Part shown: one piece after another, positions 36,158-45,335 of the stretch | Layout of the letters: each line of letters opens with the position of its first letter | Position numbering within the stretch: the first letter of the stretch is position 1 | From: Isoetes taiwanensis | Lineage: Eukaryota > Streptophyta > Lycopodiopsida > Isoetales > Isoetaceae | NCBI GenBank assembly: GCA_021234155.1 | Contig: JAJEKV010000034.1 | Coordinates: 9,871,614 to 9,935,613 of the forward strand | Reading direction: 5' to 3' | DNA length: 64,000 bases | The notes under the pieces: model-generated | Database searches by the model: none | The model's input: only the letters and a program-made list of their open reading frames with translations | What the model was told of the DNA's origin: nothing | Made by a program: the position numbers and the translations under genes

Positions 36158-36892
36158 TTAGGCTATGCACATTTTCCAGTTTCTGATGTGCCCTAATCCC
36201 TCGCTTTTGCTCCGGCGTAGGGAAATCTCACCCAAATCCTTCTCATCATGGAACCAGCAGCGGTTTGGCGAAGATGGCACAACCCGTCCCGGCGGATTCA
36301 CATTCTCAAATATTAGAGATGAAATCGTCTCATAGGTAACCCTGCTTTCTTTTTTCTGTGCTTCATGATCTTCCAATATTTCATTCCTTGCAAATCTGAA
36401 TTCCGGTGCCCTACAAGTAGCTGAAGAACATAATGGCGAAGATTTATGCCTTGTTTCTTCTTTCGCCTTATCTTTTCCCTTAAATCCGCCGACCAGAGCT
36501 GATATCCAAGATTTCCTTTTGGTGTTACTATTCCTGCTAGAATGTGGAAGCTGAATTAAATTTAGCTTGGAATAAGGATTAGGAAACGGCTTTGTATCTT
36601 TCCCTGTTGATTTGCACCTTGATAAAGTGATATGTTGATGGGATTCTGGTCCCTGATCATGTCTTTGCATATGATCCTGCCTTTGCTTCCTAGCAGTAAT
36701 TTCTATGTCTATTTCACAATTCAAAGAATTCAGATTAGGAAGCACCTGTGCAGATGAACGTTGTTGCTCAGTTTCTGCAATATGCGCAAGCAATCGATCC
36801 TTAAGACAGAATGGACAGACTCCACTGGTAGGCTTCTCCACTGGATGAAGCCAACAATAAGCATCTCCTACATTCCACAGCCCTGCAGGCAT
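36158..36892 (-). CDS. plant protein of unknown function with HPxxxxxxGVCPxCLxxRL motif, 244 aa
   Basis: An uninterrupted frame starts at ATG 36892, which is intronless in this view. Residues 1-40 hold DAYCWLHPVEKPTSGVCPFC and LKDRL, an N-terminal His-Pro...Cys-x2-Cys signature that I associate with OCTOPUS/DUF740-like and other plant-specific proteins of unknown function. The middle is basic and Ser/Lys-rich (SRNSNTKRKSWISALVGGFK), and the C-terminal part has RRSKSEGLGHI, perhaps phosphorylation-prone. No signal peptide or transmembrane helix is visible. Length, composition and the conserved N-terminus argue for a real gene. The exact family is not certain. Confidence 0.6.
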   Translation of the reverse strand: MPAGLWNVGDAYCWLHPVEKPTSGVCPFCLKDRLLAHIAETEQQRSSAQVLPNLNSLNCEIDIEITARKQRQDHMQRHDQGPESHQHITLSRCKSTGKDTKPFPNPYSKLNLIQLPHSSRNSNTKRKSWISALVGGFKGKDKAKEETRHKSSPLCSSATCRAPEFRFARNEILEDHEAQKKESRVTYETISSLIFENVNPPGRVVPSSPNRCWFHDEKDLGEISLRRSKSEGLGHIRNWKMCIA

Positions 36893-38163
36893 TCTGATAT
36901 TGGGTTCTTTCCAAATCTGTTTCTACACTATATTGGAACCATTGAGTAGGTAGTCAATTAATTTTAAATGCAATGCGTGGTTACATTTAAGGTGGTTGAG
37001 TCACTCTTCCTCGTATCACTTATACCATAAGCCCATGCTGAAAGCACCTCTGCTTTGCAGGATGAAGTGGTCTATGTGTTAAAATGCAGCATTAAGTAGT
37101 TCGTCTTTCTTAGATCTTGATATTCAAAATAAATAAATTCTTTGAAGGTAGCAAGCATTTGTGAAGTGTCCAGCATTGGCCCACATGTTAGCAGATGATA
37201 AAGATATAGTATGAATGGATAGATTTTCAGCTAGTGGAAGGGAGGGCCATAAAACATAATGAATGCAACCATAAAGAGTTGGAGTGCGTTTTGAAGCAAA
37301 CCAGCTTTTCAAACCAGCCAACCTGCAACATTAATGATTTAGAAGTAGATGATTTTGAATTGCGTGATTCTTAGTCAATGTTTCTCAACCTGTAACACCT
37401 TGATATGATGGCACTCTTTGGTAAGTAGTCCCTTTGCAAAGGTCAGAGTAAAGTAACACAATTCATGATTCTCAAATATCAAGCAATCAAGGAGAGCTTC
37501 CCTGCATAGAATTGTGGAATTAAAAGGAGCAGAAGTTAGATACGCGCTAAGATTAATCTTCTTTGTAGATGTTGATTGCATAGGTCACTAGGATACTAGA
37601 AGCTCCATTACATGCTGCATGGTTCCGCATTGACCTGGACAAGTTCTAAACAAACAAAACAAGTCCTAAACAAATGAATGTAGCTTTATACGGATTTGGA
37701 ACATAAACATGACCTGGACAAGTTCTAAACAAACAAAACAAGTCCTAAACAAATGAATGTAGCTTTATACGGAAGTTACCAAACAATGCCAAACAACTAA
37801 TGATATTGCCCCTCCCCCAAAATTATAATTTAAAATTTAAAAATATGTCAATGAGATCCCTCAGATGTAAGTATTTGGTGTTCACATTCCTCATTGTTAC
37901 ACACTTTTAGGTTTACCCTCCAAAGCATCAAACATGCAAACTATTGATTGTTGTACCACCATAAATTTCAACACAGATTACACTTACCACCCAAAGCCCT
38001 AGTTGATTAATAATTGAATTGAACTAAATAATAGGCTCTTACAGTTCTTAATAAAGCCCGGCAACCATGGGCACCATAACTAGTTCCAAATAGTTTAAAA
38101 CAATACATCACAATGGGGGTTTATATAATTGATGATTTATTCTTCCCAAGATAATGAAACTGC
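36893..38163. other. intergenic, with a 79-bp duplication
   Basis: Minus-strand frames at 37124-37321 and 37375-37581 are open but unrecognised. A 79-bp tandem duplication of the block TGACCTGGACAAGTTCTAAA ... GTAGCTTTATACGG lies at 37631-37772 and is nearly perfect. The last 100 bp are probably the 3' flank of the oxidase pseudogene. Confidence 0.45.
37631..37772. repeat. 79-bp tandem duplication
   Basis: Two nearly identical head-to-tail copies begin at 37631 and 37710. Confidence 0.85.
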
Positions 38164-39456
38164 TTAAGGAACCACAACAAGAGGACGCATCATATCATTG
38201 TCTTCATGATCAACTATATGACAATGCCAAACATAGCTAGGTGTAAGAGTAGGATCAAATGGGAATGCCAAATAACCTTGTGCTGTAAATGTGATGAGGA
38301 GTCTGGTCACAAAACCTGGCCAAGCCACAATGGTATCTTTCCACCCAATGCTAGTAGGGTCAGGGAACTGGGTATTCAAAGTGCAAGCATTGCTATTATA
38401 TTTGGCCACATCAAAAGGCTGTTGATTTTGCATACGAAAACGTACAAGATGAAGGTGAATGGGGTGAGCATCAGGGGTAAGGTTTATGAGTTCCCATATT
38501 TCGGTGCTGCCGAGCTTGGGAGTCCGCAAAGCTCATGTTATTCAGTTTTGTGGAAATGGAATTACCCAGAGGATCCAAAAGCTCGAGGATATGTCTGCGT
38601 GTATTGGTAGAAGGTCTGCCAGGGTAAGAATTGCCGGGTTTTTCCCGATCGTCGGAAAATTAAGAGAGCCGTTTGCATAGAATTGGCGGTCCTGAATAAC
38701 CAGAGGCACGTGGAATGGTGAGAACGGAGATGGTAAATTGCTACGTTGTTGCTCCTCCTTGGCTTTGAGTACGTAGAGGCCTGCCAGACCAGCATATACA
38801 TTAAGCCTAGTCAGCCCCATAGTGTGATCGTGGTACCATAGCAACGTGGGAAACTGGCCATTTGGGTAGTCATACGTGGAGCCCGTATATGTTGGACCCG
38901 TTTGACCTCCCGCTGTGAACCACGCATTTGCGGACCGACTTCTTCTCCATGTAGATGGGTCACTATTGGAACCCCGCTCGCTAGACTAGCCACATTTATA
39001 CTCTGGTCTACTGTCAGGAGATGTGCAGCATCTAGGATGTTGTTTTGCCATGTTACTTTAATAGGTACATTTCTCATTGTCACAATGGTTGGACCTTGAT
39101 ATGTTGCAGTGGTTGCCGATGTTCCATAACCATACAATGTTGTGGCTAGAAGATCCCTATGCAATTTCTGCACACATGCATCAACAATCTGTTGGTGTTA
39201 AAACATCTAGCTATTGCGCGTAGAATGAGGCATAAAAGTCTTTTGATTACTTGGTTAAGCTTGTAAACGCCCATGATGAGTGGTGTCGTGGTCCCATTGT
39301 GACATCTATAATGGTCGGCAAAGGAAGAGGATCCACAAAAGGAGTGAGTTGAGGAGATGGTGCTAACATTTGACAAACAGATTGAGCTATAGCCCAATTA
39401 AGTGTAACAAGCAATTGCAACAATGAGAAGAAGAAGAATAGAGTTTGATGTTCCAT
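38164..39456 (-). pseudogene. LPR/CotA-like multicopper oxidase, broken and lacking domain 2
   Basis: The predicted start at 39456 gives MEHQTLFFFFSLLQLLVTLN, a likely signal peptide. Exon 1 ends at 39251 (AACCAA|GTAATC). The 83-bp intron ends at 39168 and exon 2 resumes KLHRDLLATTLYGYG. Copper-site motifs are present: HLHG, LWYHDHTMGLTRLNVYAGLA, HPIHLHLVRF, and HCHIVDHEDNDMM with the type-1/trinuclear ligands. The order matches plant LPR1-type ferroxidases (phosphate-responsive root growth) and bacterial CotA. Breaks: a one-base shortfall in exon 1 near 39290, another near 38930, a further shift near 38610, and another near 38525. Between about 38620 and 38590 the whole second cupredoxin domain, roughly 170-200 residues in relatives, is absent. 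This copy cannot encode an intact enzyme. Confidence 0.8.
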
Positions 39457-39502
39457 AGTCAATGATGGGAAAAGGATTGTGAATAACATGCTATATATAG
39501 TA

Positions 39503-39984
39503 ATAACATTGCATGCACAACAAACATCAAATGTCATCGCTAGGCTGTAAAGGCGGTAAGGATACTATGAGAGCACCACGATGTTAGCAACTCCAATGAT
39601 TTTCTGTAATTAGCCCAAACATGAGTTAATCAGCCTAAAAGAAATACTTAAGTTATCTTCGTTTATTTGTCTATGGTAGTGGGATTGTACCACGTGCCCA
39701 TATTTAAGAACATTACATGGTTGGACTTCAATGTTGCAATATGATTTAGTGGAATGTCAACAAGTAATTGCATGCACACCAATCATCAATGGTCATTGCT
39801 AGGCTGTAAGGATGAGGCACCATGATGTTGCCAACTCTAATGATTTTTTGAAATTAGTCCAAACACGTAAGTTATCTTTGTTTAGTTGTCTATGTTATTA
39901 GGATTGTACCATGTGCCCATATTTAAGAACATTACATGTTTAGACTTCAAGATTGCAATCCTATTTAGTGGGAATGTCAACAAG
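39503..39984. repeat. tandem duplication upstream of the oxidase pseudogene
   Basis: Two head-to-tail copies of about 220-260 bp (39503-39765 and 39766-39984) share GCATGCACA, GCTAGGCTGTAA, TTGTACCA(C/T)GTGCCCATAT, TTAAGAACATTACATG and GTCAACAAG, with about 40 bp missing from the second copy. It covers the region just upstream of the start codon, so it duplicates promoter sequence. Confidence 0.8.
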
Positions 39985-41830
39985 TGCAAGTAAAGAGAGA
40001 TATATTGAAATGGTTATTATGTACAAAACCGCCTTGAATAGTTCTTTATTGTTTAAAGTTTGTCTTATGCCACAATGAAGTCCATTATTCTTCTAGGTTG
40101 GTAAGAAACCTCCAAACATCCAAGAAGTTTCAAGCATATTATTTAATATTGGGAAATTTTTAAATATGCCCTTGTATTTTTGCATATTTGTCAGTGCCCC
40201 TATTTTTTGTTATCTATGAAAATGCCAATAAATTTTGTTCAAGCCTTGTTATTAAATGTGAATTCATAAATATAAGGGATCTCGCTTAATTATGGCTTCC
40301 TTCATAATTTTGTGTTTCCTTCATATATTTTATTGCCAGGTTTGAACTCAAGCTACGAATCTGTTCTAATTGCGAGATTCATGTGCAAAGATGCAAGGCT
40401 AATGCATGCACATTCCAACCATTAATGACATCCCTTTTCTAGTTGCTAGAAGCTTTTACAGTGATCGACAAAACTTCAAAACTAGTTCTCTTATTATTTT
40501 GCATATTCAAAGCAATCTTGCTTTTTTCTCCAGTTGGATCTAAGAGCCTTTTCTTGCATGAATACAACTGTTGTAATAACTGGATTTAGCATTCCAGCCA
40601 GCATCAACATATTGGTAGCAGCTGGCCTAGGTGATTTACTCTTGGGTCTGATTTTTTTTGTCTATTCTGCTACAAGAAGTTTCAGAAGAAGAAGAATTTG
40701 AGATGAGCTATTGTAACGGTACCATTTTGTTGCCAGATGGTAATTGTATAAATTATTATGTAAGTTTTGTTAATTTTTAATAAAACCCATATTTTGTTAA
40801 ACTTAGCCTAATCACAAAAACATCTATGAAGTTATTTTAAGTATTTTATGATGTCTGTAAAGTTCATTACTATAGTTGGAGAAGCCAAACTCACATTTTG
40901 AGTCGTTCCGATCATGGAAAAGGCTCGCACAATGAAAACGTTTCCGTTCCAATATCTATGCAATGTATACAATATTTTTGAACCATCGATCTCATTTTTT
41001 TAGCTTCATATTTTACCCACTATGACTATTTAACTGATCTGACAATAGGCCTATGTTTTGAGGATAACTGACAAGTATAGAAGTATGGAGAAAAACACGT
41101 GCTTGAAAATTATAATCTCATCCAAACTCGAACTAGAGACCTTTAGTGGCTAATGTGATATAATCAACTACACCATGAAACGTGATATAATCAATTATGC
41201 TATGAAACCAATACCAATAGTGACTATTTAAAAGTAAATCAACAACTTCTGCTACTGTAGTTGCTATAAAACACATTGATCTATTGGTCTACATAAATGA
41301 ACAATGTTATTTTTGTACTTTATTTTGTGGTGTCGTTGGTCATTGTGCAAGGCTAATACACTGAGGGTCTTTAAAAATACATAGCTTGAGCACATCCAAA
41401 AAGGGGATTAGGGCATGTGGAACTTGTTTTGTATTGGATTTTTTTTTCCTTTTTTTTTTCTTTTTTTTTGAATGCTCTCAAATTGGTTTCACTCGGATTT
41501 AAATTGAAGACCTTCAATATATGGGATTGTCGTGAGAGCCATCTATACCACGTGAATTGTGGTACCACTAGGATTATGATCCTCCTACAAAGAAAAGTAA
41601 AAGACCTAGTTCCATTGATATGCAATGTGAGAATCATTCTATTTTGCTCATATAAATAGGATTGTGATACCCACATAGACCAAGAAGATGATTTGATTTA
41701 ATTTTATCCTTCGTAAAATTATTTTTCATTCAATAACTGGCATAAAATAATAGATTGATTGGATTTAACTTTTATCCTCTGCATTTTTCATCCAATAACT
41801 AATAAGTATTGGACAAAATAAATGTGCTTG
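39985..41830. other. intergenic, no confident gene
   Basis: AT-rich DNA. A possible small 3' exon is listed separately (40534-40701). Homopyrimidine runs lie at about 41440-41470. No other feature is supportable. Confidence 0.45.
40534..40701 (+). CDS. possible small membrane-protein exon
   Basis: After an acceptor-like TTTTTTCTCCAG, an open stretch reads ...MNTTVVITGFSIPASINILV and AAGLGDLLLGLIFFVYSATR, ending with SFRRRRI and TGA at 40699. It has one convincing hydrophobic helix followed by an Arg-rich tail. It is not in a recognised family. It may be the last exon of a decayed gene or a chance frame. Confidence 0.2.
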   Translation: MDLRAFSCMNTTVVITGFSIPASINILVAAGLGDLLLGLIFFVYSATRSFRRRRI

Positions 41831-43479
41831 AAATATTATGCTGAGAGATTCGAGCATTCTTGGAAATGACGGAGCGCCCTAACTAGGGCGGCGGCGGCGG
41901 CCGCCCGACCATAGCCTTCAATATTGTGCAGGTCCGATTGCTGGAAGAGCAGCCTTGCTGCTTCTGCTCTCTTCCAGAAGCTTTGGCAGAAGCCAGAGGT
42001 CTCTTTTTCCATTTCTACTGTGACGATTGCAGCAGAGGATAGGATGGGGTATGGCCGCTACTTCCAACTCCCTCTCTTAGCGTCTGCACTTGATCTGGTA
42101 GGGGACTTTAAGCATTTGTCATTTGCGTTTCTGTGTTTAGGCAGAACTAGACTAGTAGTCAGCTCCTGTTCTTGGCTGATGCTAGAGCACATAGATGCTA
42201 CTTAGCTTGATTTTTCAGATCTGGATATGTCATTCATTCTATCCTGTTTGGTGTTGGCTTAATTTCCTGTTGCACTCACTGCAACCTGAAGGCCGCACTC
42301 ACTGTGGTTATGTCTGCACTCACTGCAGCATGTCTCCATGGCAGAGGAGGACATAGAATGGCTTATTTTTGTTCTTCTGTGTTGCTTGCTTGGTATCACC
42401 TATGGCTTTTTTTCCCCTTCTCTATCCCAGCTAGAGAGGATGACATGGTGATCTGTACATGGCAGATTGGTAAAGCAAGAAATACAGGACGGGAGACCTG
42501 TGTCTCTTGTAGCTACAACTCATATACTGTTTAAATGGTAATGTCTTCAAATCTTTCGGGGTGTGCTTCAGGAGGCAGATATTATTGAAATAGATATTTT
42601 GTTCACTGCAACTCCTATTTGTCATGTCGGGGCAGCCATGGATCTGTGGGGCTGCAGCATTTGGCTGGAGGCTTCTCTGGGAAATTTCCATGAGAACTGT
42701 GATTGGCTTTCTCCCGTAGTATTCAAAACTGTTAAATATATGTTTCTTTGCCTTGAAGCTCTACATGGAAAGAGTAGCCTAGTCTATAGTACCTTTATTG
42801 TAGAGAAGAGGTTGAGGCAGATATACTAGTGGAGTAGCGGGTTGCTCTAGTATTGGAGGGAGCTCTTGGAGAAAGGCCTATAGTACCTTGCTAGTGGGAA
42901 GACAGTTGGCAATCTTGCCTAGCACAGTGCTACTTCTGCTTAAAATCTTGCGGGTTGGGCTTCTTGGTAGCGGAGTACATCTCTGGAAGAGCAAGTCAGC
43001 CTCTATAGTACTGCTAGTAGGAGAAGAAGGCAGATCTTCAGGCGTTCTCATACTATCCTGAACGACTTGTAGTCATATCTTATTCTTCTAGGTATTCCTT
43101 CGGTAGCATTCTTCAGGATCTTGAGGAATAATTTTTTGATTGCACTCTACAAGTGCTATTACCTTCCATAGTACCTACAAGAGCTGGGAAGAAGGCCACG
43201 CCCTCTAGTACTGGAAGAACTAAAAGGCTGAGGAGCATATCATTTTACAGGGATGAAGAAGAGGTTGAGAACCTTGAGCATAGTACATGGACTTGATCTT
43301 AGGGCAGTTTTTCAGTTTGATGGCTGCATGTATTTTTTGTGACAACTCTTTCTATCTGGTGACCAAGAACATTGTATACTTCCTATCTGGCCTATTGTGG
43401 AGCCACAAGAAGGTCATGTACCATTTTTATATTAATCAAAAAATTCTTACCCTCAAAAAAAAAAAAAAAATATTATGCT
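41831..43479 (+). mobile_element. poly(A)-tailed retroposon, 1.63 kb, non-coding
   Basis: A 12-bp direct repeat AAATATTATGCT lies at 41831-41842 and 43468-43479. The right copy follows a 16-A run (43455-43470) that overlaps its first As. The body begins with GC-rich sequence (GGCGGCGGCGGCGGCCGCCC at about 41887) like a transcript 5' end. There is no reading frame longer than about 93 codons and no recognised protein. This is either a 5'-truncated LINE, a non-autonomous retroposon, or a processed non-coding/UTR-rich transcript. It was mobilised in trans by LINE machinery. Confidence 0.75.
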
Positions 43480-43530
43480 TCCGTCTAAGTTCTAGTTCAT
43501 TTAAGTTTAAACTGAAGACTTTAAACCATT

Positions 43531-43800
43531 ACACAAACTATTACATTCAACACTTTTAAATTAAAATCCCCCTAAAACCCCCTTTGGTTTGGGTGCATAT
43601 TCACACGGGGGTGACTCGGGGCAACGAGAGTTGTTGGATGGGCATATTCACGACTTATGCCCAGATTTGGACCGTAGATAGCGATCCTCGTTTGTGGGGT
43701 ATGTGTACAAGTTTTGTTATGCTGTATAGCGAGACTTGCAAAATACTATAAGGTTTGAGGCAATGTACTAAATGGTGTTGATTCCATACTTGTAATATGT
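43531..43800 (-). mobile_element. MITE-like element, partial inverted copy
   Basis: It shares TTGGGTGCATATTCACACGG, CCTCGTTTGTGGGGTATG, GCAAAATACTATAAG and TGGTGTTGATT with the reverse complement of the copy at 45029-45335. It therefore belongs to the same family in opposite orientation, lacking one terminus. Confidence 0.65.
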
Positions 43801-43994
43801 AGCATAATAACAGGGGGTTACTTTTAGATTTTTATACGCTTTTTCATATGGTTTTTCTATGATTTCGTTGTTGTATTCGTTGAGGTGTACTAAATAGTAT
43901 TTCTAGAGTGCACCCTTTATGGGCCGTTGATTTTCGTTGGTTGGAAAAATCCGAGGGTTGTTGTCTTTCTCTGCATGTGTTTGTGCATGAACAC

Positions 43995-44165
43995 TATGCA
44001 AGTGTGTGCATGTGCATGTGCACATGCATGTGCATGTGTGTGCATGTGCACATGCATGTGCATGTGTGTGCATGTGCACATGCATGTGCATGTGTGTGCA
44101 TGTGCATGTTCATATGCATGTGCAAGTGCAAGTGCATGTGCATGTGTGCATGTGTGTGCATGTGT
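43995..44165. repeat. 28-bp TGCATG/TGCACA minisatellite, alternating purine-pyrimidine
   Basis: The unit TGTGTGCATGTGCACATGCA followed by TGTGCATG repeats about four times, then degenerates. Nearly the whole tract alternates purine and pyrimidine, which favours Z-DNA. The Cys/His/Met-rich ORFs over it (HVHVCACAHACA pattern) come from the repeat and are not metal-binding proteins. Confidence 0.9.
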
Positions 44166-45028
44166 ACTTGCCCTCTTGGATTCTTATTGCCGGAGTGGAT
44201 TTTACTACCATGAGATGGATTTTTTGCTCACACTTACAAAGGTATTTGTTTTTAATGTTTCTTGATTAGCATAATGTTTTTTTTTTACAAGGTATTGGTT
44301 TCCTGATTCTACAATGTAGTTTGCAAAAACCCCTTTTGTTTCCTTTAGATGATTTCTTTGCAGATTCAAGTTTAGGCCCTCTGTTTGCTTTCAACTCTTG
44401 GATATTTCGGCTTAGGATTGTTCATAGCAGCCAGCCTTTAGCTTCAATCAACAAACGGATTCTTATGCACACAACATGCGGATTATTCCACGCCCTTTTC
44501 CATGTCACGCAGATCAGTCAAACAGTGGCCACAAGAATACATTTATATTGTAGGTTTGGAACTTTAATCGAACCGTAAGGTGAATCATGCATTACCTTTA
44601 AGCTAGAGATGGAGCATCCAAAATCATATGGATTGATAAACAATGGTGTCATTGTGAAAGAGAAATAGTTGTAGTGGAAGTAACAATATGTAGCATAATA
44701 ACAGAGGGTTTTCTTTGTGTTGTAAACTTTATGGACTTTCAGAATAACTTTTACTTATGTTCTATTTGTTTTATTGTGATCAAATTCAAAAGCTACAGGT
44801 GATGAAAGCCTCAAATGAATTCTAGTTTTTTCTGGTTTGAATTCTAAAATTTTTGTCACACGGGGGGGGGACGTCCCTAAGGCCCCGAAGGGGCCAAAAA
44901 AATTTTTTTGCAACACAAACCATTAACATCCAATATATAAAAATTAAATCCCCCAACACATAACAACCATTGACATTAACAACCAACACATAACTACCAT
45001 TGACATTAATTAACATAACCATTGGGTC

Positions 45029-45335
45029 CAACACATTTAAATTAAAATCCCCCTTAAACCCCCTTTGGTTTGGGTGCATATTCACACGGGGGGTGACGTA
45101 GGGCAGCGAGAGCCCTCATAATTGTATTTTGCACGTACGAAATCAACACCATATAGTATTCCGCTTGAAATCTTATAGTATTTTGCGAATCTTATTATAC
45201 AGTATAGCAAATTTTGTACTTGCATACCCCACAAACGAGGAACTTTACGTCACCCCCATATGAATATGCACCCAAATTGAAGGGGATTTTTTTTTGGGGG
45301 TTAATTTAAAACTGTTGAATGTAATTGTTTGTGTT
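45029..45335 (+). mobile_element. MITE-like element with about 85-bp terminal inverted repeats
   Basis: The left arm, about 45029-45110 (TTTAAATTAAAATCCCCC, then TTTGGGTGCATATTCACACG), is mirrored by the right arm, about 45245-45320 (CACCCCCATATGAATATGCACCCA, then GGTTAATTTAAAACTG). The interior has no ORF. It is non-autonomous. The superfamily is not determined because no clean TSD was found. Confidence 0.6.

Noticed and set aside
43903-44269. Cys/His/Met-rich ORFs resembling metal-binding or metallothionein-like peptides
   Set aside because: The composition comes entirely from the TGCATG/TGCACA minisatellite; equivalent frames exist on both strands.
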